From Spirosoma montaniterrae (GTDB lineage: Bacteria > Bacteroidota > Bacteroidia > Cytophagales > Spirosomataceae): a DNA stretch of 64,000 nt. The notes beneath the pieces were generated by a model. It searched no databases. It worked only from the letters and a program-made list of their open reading frames with translations, and was not told the DNA's origin. Shown piece by piece: positions 9,081 to 18,210 of this stretch. The stretch lies in NCBI RefSeq assembly GCF_001988955.1, contig NZ_CP014263.1:124001-188000 (forward strand), given 5' to 3'. Numbering within the stretch: position 1 is the stretch's first letter; each line of letters starts with the position of its first letter. The translations under genes were made by a program, and so were the position numbers.

Positions 9081-11624
9081 ATGTGCTATAGGTACAATTT
9101 TATTGACCGTTTTAATAGATTTGCAAAGCAGTACTTAACCGTAATACTTGTTTTGTGTATGCTTCCTCTATCAGCCACTTCGCAGCCAGGCACTACGCGT
9201 AGGGTCGCGCTCAATCCGCCAGCAACACCCCTGATTACCATTGATCCCTATACCAGCATCTGGTCGTTTGGCAGTCAACTCAACGCCGACGTTACCCGCC
9301 ACTGGACCGGCCAGCCGCACCAGCTCAACGGCTTGATTCGGGTTGATGGGCAAACGTTCCGGTTCATGGGCAATCCAACGTTTGCCGGGCAAACGCTAAT
9401 GGCGTCGGCGCAGCGGCAAGCATATCAGGCTCGCTATGTGACCGATAAACCTCTTACCGACAACTGGACTAAACCCGATTTCGATGATAGCCAATGGGCC
9501 ACCGGGCGCGGCACTTTCGGTAGTCGGGATAGTGACCCAACCAAGTGGACAACGCCCGATATCTACGTCCGGCGCGTGGTCGAACTCGATCAGGTGCCGG
9601 ATGGCCGATTGTTGGTGTCGGCTATTCAGAACGACAATTATGAACTGTTTATAAACGGCGAACGGGTTGCCAAAGCGTCGGGGGTTTCGCCCGATTATCG
9701 GTTAACGCCCACCAATCGCAACGTGTCGGAGGTGCTTCGGAAAGGTAAAAACGTGATTGCGTTTCATAGCCAAAATTTCGCTGGTCCGGGTTTTGTGGAT
9801 ATTGGTCTGGTAGAAGAACGGCCAATGGGTTTTAAAACCGCTACGCAGACGAACCGGCAGATGAACGCTACCCAGTCGGAATTTACGTTTACGGCTGCTG
9901 GTATCGAACTGGTCATCACGTTCACGGCTCCGTTGCTGATGGATAATCTGGACGTGCTGTCGCGGCCTGTGCAGTACATTAGCTACCGTGCTCGGTCTAC
10001 CGATGGCAAAACGCACGATGTTCAGCTATATACCGACGCATCGGCAGAATTAGCCGTGAATACGCCCAATCAGTTAGTGACGTGGCAGCGAGGCCGTACA
10101 ACCGCCCCCGGCCCGCAACTCGATTATATGCGCGTTGGTACTGTTGACCAGAAGGTATTGGGCCGTAAAGGCGACGATGTTCGCATCGACTGGGGGCACA
10201 TGTACCTTGCCTCGGCGGTGGAACCGGGTACGAGTCGGCGGATTGGTTCATTGGCGAGTACACTCAACCAATTTGAGCGCGAAGGCCGCGTAACCGACCT
10301 CCACGAGCGAATGCCACGCGTGGTGAGCGATAGTTTGCCGGTGCTGGCAACGAGTATGAACCTCGGCAATGTGGGCGAAAAAACCGTAAGTCGACACATG
10401 CTCATAGGGTACGATGATGTAAAGTCGGTCGAGTTTTTCGGGCAACCGCTCAATGCATGGTGGCGTCGGTCTGGCGACAAATCGATGGAGCAGGCATTGC
10501 AGGACGCCGAAACCGATTACGCCAAACTGCGGGCAAAATGTGATGCGTTCGATAAACAACTCTACAACGACGCCCTGGCGGCTGGTGGCCCAACGTATGC
10601 CGAATTGTGTGTGCTGACCTATCGGCAGGCCATTGCAGCCCACAAATTAGTGGCCGGTCCGAAAGGCGAAGCTTTTTTCTTCTCAAAAGAAAATTTTTCG
10701 AATGGTTCCATCGGCACCGTCGACGTTACGTACCCGTCGGCTCCGCTATTTCTGTTGTATAACCCTACCTTGCTGAAGGGAATGCTGGAACCAATTTTCC
10801 AGTATTCAGAAAGTGGACGCTGGACCAAGCCTTTTGCCGCCCACGACGTGGGTACGTACCCGCTGGCAAACGGGCAGACTTACGGCGAAGATATGCCCGT
10901 GGAAGAATGCGGTAATATGCTGGTACTAACGGCGGCTATTGCGGCTGTTGAAGGCAATGCCAACTACGCCCGCCAACACTGGCCCACGCTCACCACCTGG
11001 ACTAATTACCTGATTGAGAATGGGTTTGATCCGACAAATCAGCTTTGCACTGACGATTTTGCCGGACACATCGCCCGGAACGCCAACCTGTCGATCAAAG
11101 CTATTATGGGCATCGCGAGCTACGGGTATCTGGCCGGAAAAATGGGTGATAAGGCTACTGAAAAGAAGCACATCGATCTGGCCCGTGAGTTGGCCCGTAA
11201 ATGGATGAAACTGGCCGACAACGGCGATCACTACTCCCTGACGTTTGAAAACCCAGGCACCTGGAGCCAGAAGTACAACTTGGTCTGGGATAAACTGCTG
11301 AACCTGAACATCTTCCCGAAAGAAGTGGCGCAGAAAGAAATAGCCTATTACCTGACTAAGCAGCAGCCCTTTGGTTTACCCTTAGACAGTCGTAAAACCT
11401 ACACCAAATCAGACTGGATTATCTGGACAGCTACACTCGCTGACCGCCCGACCGATTTTGAGACGCTGATTGCGCCCGTACTGAAGTTTGCAAACGAAAG
11501 CCCCGACCGCGTGCCACTCAACGACTGGCACGAAACTACCAACGGCACTAAAGTTGGTTTTCAGGCCCGGTCGGTTGTTGGTGGGTACTTCATCAAACTG
11601 TTGCAGGCAAAGAGATTAAAGTAA
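9081..11624 (+). CDS. Exported GtaA-type (glutaminase A family) protein, DUF4964/DUF5127/DUF4965/DUF1793
   Basis: Large exported protein of 847 residues with a signal peptide (about residues 18-35). The N-terminal part (LITIDPYTSIWSFGSQLN) matches the DUF4964 type, followed by DUF5127, then DUF4965 and the C-terminal DUF1793 domain that gives the GtaA/glutaminase A family its name. Between residues 125 and 250 there is an inserted jelly-roll-like module (DFDDSQWATGRG ... DIYVRRVVEL) resembling the sugar-binding domain of family 2 glycosidases. The helical barrel half has a glycoside-hydrolase-like look, so the true substrate may be a glycan rather than glutamine. Single gene: no close neighbour on the same strand. 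Confidence 0.8.
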   Translation: MCYRYNFIDRFNRFAKQYLTVILVLCMLPLSATSQPGTTRRVALNPPATPLITIDPYTSIWSFGSQLNADVTRHWTGQPHQLNGLIRVDGQTFRFMGNPTFAGQTLMASAQRQAYQARYVTDKPLTDNWTKPDFDDSQWATGRGTFGSRDSDPTKWTTPDIYVRRVVELDQVPDGRLLVSAIQNDNYELFINGERVAKASGVSPDYRLTPTNRNVSEVLRKGKNVIAFHSQNFAGPGFVDIGLVEERPMGFKTATQTNRQMNATQSEFTFTAAGIELVITFTAPLLMDNLDVLSRPVQYISYRARSTDGKTHDVQLYTDASAELAVNTPNQLVTWQRGRTTAPGPQLDYMRVGTVDQKVLGRKGDDVRIDWGHMYLASAVEPGTSRRIGSLASTLNQFEREGRVTDLHERMPRVVSDSLPVLATSMNLGNVGEKTVSRHMLIGYDDVKSVEFFGQPLNAWWRRSGDKSMEQALQDAETDYAKLRAKCDAFDKQLYNDALAAGGPTYAELCVLTYRQAIAAHKLVAGPKGEAFFFSKENFSNGSIGTVDVTYPSAPLFLLYNPTLLKGMLEPIFQYSESGRWTKPFAAHDVGTYPLANGQTYGEDMPVEECGNMLVLTAAIAAVEGNANYARQHWPTLTTWTNYLIENGFDPTNQLCTDDFAGHIARNANLSIKAIMGIASYGYLAGKMGDKATEKKHIDLARELARKWMKLADNGDHYSLTFENPGTWSQKYNLVWDKLLNLNIFPKEVAQKEIAYYLTKQQPFGLPLDSRKTYTKSDWIIWTATLADRPTDFETLIAPVLKFANESPDRVPLNDWHETTNGTKVGFQARSVVGGYFIKLLQAKRLK

Positions 11625-11733
11625 CCCCGAGCTGCATAATCAGTATGCAAAAACAACTTAAAATTCTCAGAAATATATGTTGATTATAGCATATTACTGA
11701 CTGATTGCGCTTAACTTTAGTGTATTGAAGGAG

Positions 11734-11755
11734 GGGGTGCGAACACCGGCACCCC
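11734..11755 (+). other. Small hairpin in the kinase leader
   Basis: 7-bp stem (GGGGTGC/GCACCCC) with an 8-base loop, 18 bp before the histidine kinase start. No T-run. Possible leader structure; significance unknown. Confidence 0.3.
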
Positions 11756-11773
11756 GCTCTGAGCGATCTCCGC

Positions 11774-13720
11774 ATGGAAACACACCTTTCTACAGACGCC
11801 CTGCTTCGTTCGGTTTTCGATACGGTTCCTTATGGCATCTTAGTCTTTCAGACAATACGTAATCAGCACACGAATGAACCGACAGATTTGCGTCTGACAA
11901 TGGTCAACGCGCACGGCGCACGCGAGATGGGCAGCATACCGGCGGTAGTAACTGGAAAATTATATAGTGAATTGTTTTGTACGATCCAGGACGTCGAGCG
12001 ATACCAGAAAACATTGGCTGTTGTAAAAACTGGTATGCCGTTTCGATACGAAATAAAACAGGTGTCGACGCGAGACGGTGAACTTCATTGGTACGACGTT
12101 TTTGTACAGAAGTTAGACGATGGCGTAGTCATGACGGTCATGGACATGAGTGGCCGAAAACGGGCCGAGTTGAATGCCAGTCGGCAAACGGCTCTGTTGC
12201 AGAACGTTGTTGATCAGAGTCCCGCCGGCGTAGTACTAACGGAACCCATCTACAATGCTTCGGGTCATATTGTTGATTTTCGCTATCAGTTAACGAATAA
12301 ACTTAATGCTGAGCTTACAGGCTACACCATTGAGCAAATGGTAGGCCAGCCAATTTCGGCCCTGTTTCCGGGCTGGCAGCAACTCTCGCTATTCGAGTCG
12401 ATGGTAAGTGTGCTCCAAACGGGGGAACCACGGCAGTACACCGAAGAATACAACAATTACGGTGTAAAAGGCTGGTTTGAGTACTATTTCGTAAAGATGG
12501 AAGACGCTGTTCTGCTGATGTTTCTGGATGTAACCCGGTTGAAAACGGCGCAGGTGGCTCAGCAGCAACAGGCCGATTTGTTACAAAACGTAGTGCGTAA
12601 TTCGCCGACGGGTATTGTACTGTACGAGGCCGTTCGGGATGCCGAAACGGGCCATATCATAGATTTTATACACGCGTTGTCGAACCCTACCAATGATAAC
12701 GTGACGGGTCGTCCGAACGGTGGCGTGGTAGGCTTACAGGTACTTGAATATTACCCCACCAACCGCACAAACGGTCACTTCGATATACTGATAGAGGTGG
12801 TAGAAACCGGCCAGCCTCAACGCCAGTTGCTCGACTATCGGGCGCACGGCATCAATGGCTGGTACGACGCCCAGTACGTGAAACAGGGCGACGGCGTGTT
12901 GTTTACCTACCTCGATGTAACGGAAAGTCAGCTTTATCGCAGCCAGCTCGAAATGGCCAACCGCGAACTGAAACGCTCGAACGACAACCTTCAGCAATTT
13001 GCCTACGTAGCCAGTCACGATTTGCAGGAACCGCTCCGCAAAATTCAGTCGTTTGGTAATCTGCTTCAGATACAGGCCGGGGCAGGGCTGGGTGAAACTG
13101 CCCGCGACTACATTACGCGAATGCAGCAGTCTGCCGAGCGAATGTCACTGTTAATCAAAGATTTACTATCCTATTCACGCTTATCCGTACAGCCAGATCA
13201 GCACGAGCCTGTATCGCTTGCCGAACTAATCTCCGACATATTCGATGATCTTGGTATAGTGATTGAGCAAACACAAGCCACCGTCTCGGCGGGTGATTTG
13301 CCGGTTGTGCTGGGTAATCAGCTTCAGTTGTATCAATTATTCCAGAATTTAGTGAGCAATGCATTGAAGTTTTCGAGTATCGACAGAACAGATGCATCGG
13401 CTCCCACCGTGTCGATAACGGCACGCAAACTAAGTGGCCCTGCTCTTTTAGAACCGGGTATTCCGCTTGAGTTGTCTACCGGGTCAGTCGACCAGTGCTT
13501 TCAAGAAATCAGCATACAGGACAACGGTATCGGCTTCGACGAAAAATACTTAGATCGTATCTTTCAGGTATTTCAGCGGCTGCATGGTAAAAGCCAGTTC
13601 GCCGGGTCGGGTGTGGGTCTGGCAATCTGTAAAAAAGTGGTCGAGAACCACGGCGGAGCCATCACTGCCACCAGTCAGCTTGGCAAAGGAGCCACGTTTC
13701 GCGTGTATTTGCCGGGATAA
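11774..13720 (+). CDS. PAS-domain sensor histidine kinase
   Basis: Soluble sensor kinase of 648 residues with no membrane segment. Three PAS modules occupy about residues 8-130, 138-258 and 265-385; the second and third begin with near-repeats (SPAGVVLTEP and SPTGIVLYEA) and all end in a conserved (D)VTR/VTE-like strand. A HisKA helix carries the phospho-accepting His415 in ASHDLQEPLRK. The HATPase domain has an N box (NLVSNALKFSS), a G1 box (DNGIGF) and a G2 box (GSGVGLAICKKV). It is an orphan: no response regulator gene lies next to it, so its partner must be elsewhere. It is expected to sense a cytoplasmic ligand. Confidence 0.93.
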   Translation: METHLSTDALLRSVFDTVPYGILVFQTIRNQHTNEPTDLRLTMVNAHGAREMGSIPAVVTGKLYSELFCTIQDVERYQKTLAVVKTGMPFRYEIKQVSTRDGELHWYDVFVQKLDDGVVMTVMDMSGRKRAELNASRQTALLQNVVDQSPAGVVLTEPIYNASGHIVDFRYQLTNKLNAELTGYTIEQMVGQPISALFPGWQQLSLFESMVSVLQTGEPRQYTEEYNNYGVKGWFEYYFVKMEDAVLLMFLDVTRLKTAQVAQQQQADLLQNVVRNSPTGIVLYEAVRDAETGHIIDFIHALSNPTNDNVTGRPNGGVVGLQVLEYYPTNRTNGHFDILIEVVETGQPQRQLLDYRAHGINGWYDAQYVKQGDGVLFTYLDVTESQLYRSQLEMANRELKRSNDNLQQFAYVASHDLQEPLRKIQSFGNLLQIQAGAGLGETARDYITRMQQSAERMSLLIKDLLSYSRLSVQPDQHEPVSLAELISDIFDDLGIVIEQTQATVSAGDLPVVLGNQLQLYQLFQNLVSNALKFSSIDRTDASAPTVSITARKLSGPALLEPGIPLELSTGSVDQCFQEISIQDNGIGFDEKYLDRIFQVFQRLHGKSQFAGSGVGLAICKKVVENHGGAITATSQLGKGATFRVYLPG

Positions 13721-14371
13721 TCAAAACGTCTGCAACGCGTCTGACTCAAAAATGTGCTTGCCCGTCAGGCCCTGCTGAGTGGTTTGAAACATGGCATTGG
13801 CGACCTTCGCAGCTTCTACGCCCTTGTATTTGGCGGGTATAAGTGGGTTGAACAACCGCATGGCTCCTTCGGCCAATCGCTCGCCTAACCGGTTTTCAGC
13901 GCGATTACCCAGCAGGAGCGACGGGCGGAAGATGAGCAGTGTTGAGTAATTCAGAGCGGCCAAATCGCGTTCAACCTCGCCTTTCACCCGGTTGTAATAA
14001 AACGTTGATTCGGTATCGGCACCCATAGCCGTCACAATGGCAAATTGTTGAGCACCATTCATCAAACCTAACCGGGCAATGTCGATAGGATATTGATAAT
14101 CAACTTTCCGGAATGCATCGCGCGAACCTGCTTTCTTCATGGTTGTGCCGAGGCAACAAAAAATATCATCGGCCTGAATTAATAATCCATTTGGATGATC
14201 GAAGTCAAACAAGATTTCCTGTAAATGCGGGTGCTGCCAGCCTAAGGGCTTGCGGGCCAACACCTTAACTTTGTCGTAGGTAGATGAATTGACTAAGCGA
14301 TGAGTTAACAAGTCGCCTATCAAGCCCGTTGCGCCAATTAGTAAGGCCGTTTTGTGAGAGAGTGGAGACAT
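13721..14371 (-). CDS. NAD(P)-binding atypical SDR oxidoreductase (HTATIP2-like)
   Basis: Protein of 216 residues with a Rossmann fold: dinucleotide motif GATGLIG near residues 13-19, a DDIFCCLGTTMKKAGS segment and YYNRVKGEVE, which places Tyr and Lys in the YxxxK arrangement of the SDR superfamily (here YNRVK). Layout and length fit the TIP30/HTATIP2-like atypical SDRs. Substrate unknown. Its stop codon directly abuts the stop codon of the convergent histidine kinase, with no base between them, and no terminator is visible. Confidence 0.85.
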   Translation of the reverse strand: MSPLSHKTALLIGATGLIGDLLTHRLVNSSTYDKVKVLARKPLGWQHPHLQEILFDFDHPNGLLIQADDIFCCLGTTMKKAGSRDAFRKVDYQYPIDIARLGLMNGAQQFAIVTAMGADTESTFYYNRVKGEVERDLAALNYSTLLIFRPSLLLGNRAENRLGERLAEGAMRLFNPLIPAKYKGVEAAKVANAMFQTTQQGLTGKHIFESDALQTF

Positions 14372-14445
14372 AGGTTAGGGGTATTTTCGCTAATTTAGTC
14401 GCTCCAATAACACACATTAACTGGATACGCCTAAAAATCTATTAT

Positions 14446-16929
14446 ATGCGCTTTATTCCACGGAAAACAGCCCTTTCCATTCTGTTCACAACCGCATTGC
14501 TGAGTCTGGCGTTTACGCTCAGCGACGATGCATTTATAAGCCAACTGGTCGAGAAATTCAAAGCCTACCATCAACAGCGACCCCTCGAAAAAACGTATCT
14601 GCACACCGACCGCGATACGTATCTGACCGGAGAAACCATCTGGCTGAAAGGCTACCTCTTCAGCGGCAATACCCACAATGCCGATACCATCAGCCGCGTA
14701 CTACACGTCGATCTGGTAGATGTGGCGGCCAAACGCGTTCGGCTGCGGATACAACTGAAAGCCACCAACAGCTATGCCCCCGGCCAGCTCGCCCTGCCCG
14801 ATACACTACCCGCCGGAACGTATCAACTGCGGGCCTACACTAATTATATGCGTAATGAACCCGACGCGTATTTTTTCACGAAAACGCTTGCGATTCTCAA
14901 GCCAGATGGGCAACTGACGCCAACGGCCCGCGCTGCGAGTAGCAAACCCGATGTTCAGTTTTTGCCCGAAGGCGGACAATTGGTTGAAGGCATCGATGGG
15001 CGCGTGGCGTTCAAAGCCGTTGACCAAACGGGCCGAAGCGTACCCATTGAAGGGTTTGTGCTGGGCGCGCAGAACGATACTGTTGTGGGCTTTTCGGCCA
15101 TGCATCAGGGTATGGGGTACTTCTCGGTCAAACCCGAAAACGGCCAAACCTACAAGGTTTTTGCGCGGGTGCCGGGCGGTGCGTTCGCGCCTTATCCGCT
15201 GCCTGCCATTCAGCCATTGGGCGTTACCATGCAGGTCGATAATCTGTCGAATAAAGACAACATTCGGGTGTATGTCCGTCATAATAAAACCAGCAACGAC
15301 CCGGCGGCAATGTTTACGCTGCTGGCTCAAACGCGTGGGCAGGTAGTTCAGGCCGCCAAGGTCTCGCTGGCGAAGAAAACAGCAGTGGTGCTGCTGCCCC
15401 GCGCCGACTTCCCGGAAGGCATTACCCAACTGACGCTGTTCGACGAAACGAACAAACCCGTTTGCGAACGACTGGCGTTCATCGACAAAAAAGATCAGAT
15501 TGCCATTGCGCTAACAACCAGCAAAACCACCTACGCCAGCCGCGAACGTGTTGACCTGACGTTGACCACGACCGACGCCGACGGCAAACCCGTACCCGCC
15601 AATCTCTCGCTGGCGGCTGTGGATGCCCGCCTGGCTCCGCAACTCGATACCAACGCGGCTACCATCACGTCGCACCTGTTGCTGTCGTCCGATCTGGTCG
15701 GCACCATCGAACAACCCGGCTACTATTTCAACCCGGCCAATACCGACCGCTTCGCCAAACTCGATTTGTTGCTGATGACGCAGGGCTGGCGACGCTTTGC
15801 CTGGACCGACGTGCTGGCTGAAACCCCTGCCGTTACCAAATATCCCGTCGAACGTGGCCTGACGCTGTCGGGCCGGGTGCTGCGACCGAGCCAGAAAGGC
15901 GTAAACGGCAAAGTAAACCTAACGTTTATTGTGGCCCAGCGCGACAGTGCCGGTAACTACAGCAATCGTGATTTTCTGATGGGCGAAACCGACGAGCAAG
16001 GCAACTACGCAGCGTATGATCTTAACTTTACCGACTCAACAACCGTGTTGGTGCAGGCTACGAAAGGTAAAGGAAATCGTGACCTGAGCATTACGCTCGA
16101 TCAGTTGCTGATGCCAACCGTAACCATTGTGCAGCCGCCCTACAACCCGCTCGAATTTGGACGCGACGAACTGGCCGAGTTCATCAAGCGCACCAACGAG
16201 TATATGGAAATTGAACGGCAGATTCGGCGCAACCGCGAGGTACTGCTGGAGAGCGTGACTGTACGGGCCAAAAAATACCAGGCTCCCGACACCCGCAAAA
16301 TTTACAGCAACGCCGACGCCACGGTGAAGTTCGACCAGAACAATACCGCCGGGCGTATGAATATTCTGGAGGTGATTCAGGGGCGCGTGGCCGGGGTGCA
16401 GGTAACGGGTTCGGGCATGAATGTGTCGGTAAACATTCGGGGGGCGGCCAATTTTGGCGGGGCCGTCGGGCCGCTGTTTGTGCTTGATGGCACACCGATG
16501 GATTTGCAGGGAATACTATCGATTCCGCCGACGGACGTCGATCAGGTCGATGTGCTGAAAGGACCGTCGGCAGCCATTTATGGGTCGCAGGCGGCTGGGG
16601 GCGTCATCTCGATTCTGACCAAACGCGGCTCGCCCAATTACGACCTCACCAAAGAAGCCGCGCCCGGTGTGCTGGTGGCTAAACTGGCCGGTTACGCGCC
16701 CGTGCGCGAGTTTTACGCCCCGCGCTACGACGCAAAAAAGCCCGAACACATAAGACCGGATTACCGCGCAACGCTATTCTGGAGTCCGATGATTCAAACC
16801 GACGAGCAGGGTAAAGCAACCGTATCATTCTACACGTCGGACAACAAAACGGATATTCGCCTGCAAGCTGAAGGTGCTACGTTCAGTGGAATGCCGGGTA
16901 TGGGCCGACGCACGCTGGCCGTTAAGTAA
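14446..16929 (+). CDS. Exported MG2-domain protein with C-terminal TonB-plug domain
   Basis: Exported protein of 827 residues. After a signal peptide (residues 1-25) comes an alpha-2-macroglobulin MG2-like region (LEKTYLHTDRDTYLTGETIW, about 45-150) followed by further Ig-like beta domains. Residues about 603-735 form a TonB-dependent-receptor plug (VIQGRVAGVQVTG ... VDVLKGPSAAIYGSQAAGGVI). No outer-membrane beta-barrel follows: the chain ends about 90 residues later. Proteins of this build are common in Bacteroidota; they may tether or gate a partner receptor, but the role is not established. Single gene between AT-rich spacers. Confidence 0.85.
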   Translation: MRFIPRKTALSILFTTALLSLAFTLSDDAFISQLVEKFKAYHQQRPLEKTYLHTDRDTYLTGETIWLKGYLFSGNTHNADTISRVLHVDLVDVAAKRVRLRIQLKATNSYAPGQLALPDTLPAGTYQLRAYTNYMRNEPDAYFFTKTLAILKPDGQLTPTARAASSKPDVQFLPEGGQLVEGIDGRVAFKAVDQTGRSVPIEGFVLGAQNDTVVGFSAMHQGMGYFSVKPENGQTYKVFARVPGGAFAPYPLPAIQPLGVTMQVDNLSNKDNIRVYVRHNKTSNDPAAMFTLLAQTRGQVVQAAKVSLAKKTAVVLLPRADFPEGITQLTLFDETNKPVCERLAFIDKKDQIAIALTTSKTTYASRERVDLTLTTTDADGKPVPANLSLAAVDARLAPQLDTNAATITSHLLLSSDLVGTIEQPGYYFNPANTDRFAKLDLLLMTQGWRRFAWTDVLAETPAVTKYPVERGLTLSGRVLRPSQKGVNGKVNLTFIVAQRDSAGNYSNRDFLMGETDEQGNYAAYDLNFTDSTTVLVQATKGKGNRDLSITLDQLLMPTVTIVQPPYNPLEFGRDELAEFIKRTNEYMEIERQIRRNREVLLESVTVRAKKYQAPDTRKIYSNADATVKFDQNNTAGRMNILEVIQGRVAGVQVTGSGMNVSVNIRGAANFGGAVGPLFVLDGTPMDLQGILSIPPTDVDQVDVLKGPSAAIYGSQAAGGVISILTKRGSPNYDLTKEAAPGVLVAKLAGYAPVREFYAPRYDAKKPEHIRPDYRATLFWSPMIQTDEQGKATVSFYTSDNKTDIRLQAEGATFSGMPGMGRRTLAVK

Positions 16930-16937
16930 TTAGGCAA

Positions 16938-17044
16938 GTAACGCGGCTGGACAGCCGCCTTTAGTTAGCAAAAGCGGTTTTCCAGGCTGCGAATCAGTCG
17001 ATACACCCAACGCACTATTGGCAGCGGCTTTCCAGCCGCGTTAC
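16938..17044. repeat. REP-like pair of GC-rich hairpins
   Basis: Outer arms GTAACGCGGCTGGA (16938-16951) and its exact reverse complement (17031-17044). Each end folds on its own: GCGGCTG-GA-CAGCCGC at the left, GCGGCT-TTCC-AGCCGC at the right. This resembles a doublet of repetitive extragenic palindromes and fills the space before the SMP-30 gene. Confidence 0.6.
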
Positions 17045-17050
17045 TTTGAT

Positions 17051-18058
17051 ATGAAACCTTTCCTTCTTTCGCTGTCTATTATAGCAGCATCTGCACTGCA
17101 TCAGGCGGTGGCTCAGTCGCCTTTCCCAACTATCGGCCAGATTGTTCGGGTTGATGCCAAGTTGGATAAACTTATTCCGGCTGATGCCAAAATTGAGGTT
17201 CTTGCCAGTGGCTTTACCTGGTCGGAAGGGCCGGTCTGGGTAAAAAATGGTAACTACCTGCTGTTTTCCGACGTGCCGGAGAATACTGTTTACAAATGGA
17301 CTGAGAAAGAAGGTATCAAGCCGTTTCTGAAACCATCGGGCTATACGGGCGTGGGTAATTACAGTCAGGAACCCGGCTCCAACGGCCTGACCATCGATGC
17401 ACAGGGACGGCTCATTTCGTGCGAACACGGCGACCGGCGCATCTCGGCCCTGCCCCTCGATGGTAGCGGAGGCAAACGCACACTGGCCGATCACTACAAC
17501 GGCAAACGCTTCAACAGCCCCAACGACGTGGTAGCGCACCCAAATGGCAGCTATTACTTCACCGATCCGCCCTACGGCCTGCCCAATCGCGAAAAAGAAG
17601 TGCCTGAAACGGGCGTGTACGGCGTGTATCGCATTGCGCCCAACGGCACCATTTCACTGGCCGTTCCTGACCTGACCCGCCCGAACGGCGTGGCCCTCTC
17701 GCCCGATGGCAAAACCCTGTACGTAGCCCAGTCTGACTGGCAGAATCCGGTAATTATGGCCTATCCGATTCAGGCTGATGGTTCAGTTGGGAAAGGCCAG
17801 CTGATTTTTGGGGCTGAAAACCTGAAAAAACAAAATCTGAAAGGCGGTTTCGATGGGCTGAAAACCGACCGCGACGGTAACATCTGGACTACTGGCCCCG
17901 GCGGTATACTGGTGCTGTCGGCGACGGGCGATTTTCTGGGGCATATCAAAACTGGCGTTGCCACCGCCAACTGCGCCTGGGGCGACGATGGCACTACGCT
18001 CTACATCACTGCCGATATGTATTTGTGCCGGGTGAAAACCACAGCCCGAGGCTGGTAG
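17051..18058 (+). CDS. SMP-30/gluconolactonase-like protein
   Basis: Exported six-bladed beta-propeller of the SMP-30/gluconolaconase/LRE family, 335 residues from the ATG at 17051, which gives a signal peptide ending AVAQ. An in-frame ATG at 17018 only adds a stretch encoded by the repeat. Family signatures are SGFTWSEGPVWV (metal-ligand Glu), FNSPNDVVAHPNG (metal-ligand Asn) and RPNGVALSPDGKTLYVAQSD. Such enzymes open sugar lactones in a metal-dependent manner. Nearest neighbours do not share a pathway, so the substrate cannot be inferred. Confidence 0.9.
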   Translation: MKPFLLSLSIIAASALHQAVAQSPFPTIGQIVRVDAKLDKLIPADAKIEVLASGFTWSEGPVWVKNGNYLLFSDVPENTVYKWTEKEGIKPFLKPSGYTGVGNYSQEPGSNGLTIDAQGRLISCEHGDRRISALPLDGSGGKRTLADHYNGKRFNSPNDVVAHPNGSYYFTDPPYGLPNREKEVPETGVYGVYRIAPNGTISLAVPDLTRPNGVALSPDGKTLYVAQSDWQNPVIMAYPIQADGSVGKGQLIFGAENLKKQNLKGGFDGLKTDRDGNIWTTGPGGILVLSATGDFLGHIKTGVATANCAWGDDGTTLYITADMYLCRVKTTARGW

Positions 18059-18070
18059 AAATTGCAGATA

Positions 18071-18145
18071 TCGAATATTGAATAGTTAATTCTGAATGTT
18101 TATTATCGACCGATGAACATTCGATAGTCGACGGGCAATATTCGA
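18071..18145. repeat. Nested inverted repeats in the spacer before mrdA
   Basis: Outer arms TCGAATATTG (18071-18080) and CAATATTCGA (18136-18145); inner arms GAATGTT (18094-18100) and AACATTC (18116-18122). Possible terminator of the lactonase gene or a small mobile palindrome. Confidence 0.45.
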
Positions 18146-18158
18146 CACTACATTTTAG

Positions 18159-18166
18159 TATCTTTG
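18159..18166 (+). promoter_or_regulatory. Bacteroidota -7 promoter element for mrdA-rodA
   Basis: TATCTTTG matches the TAnnTTTG -7 consensus of the Bacteroidota primary sigma factor, 45 bp before the mrdA start. The -33 element is not clear. Confidence 0.5.
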
Positions 18167-18210
18167 ATATGCTTTATTCGTCGTAGCTTGATTAGCAGTG
18201 GGTTATTCTC

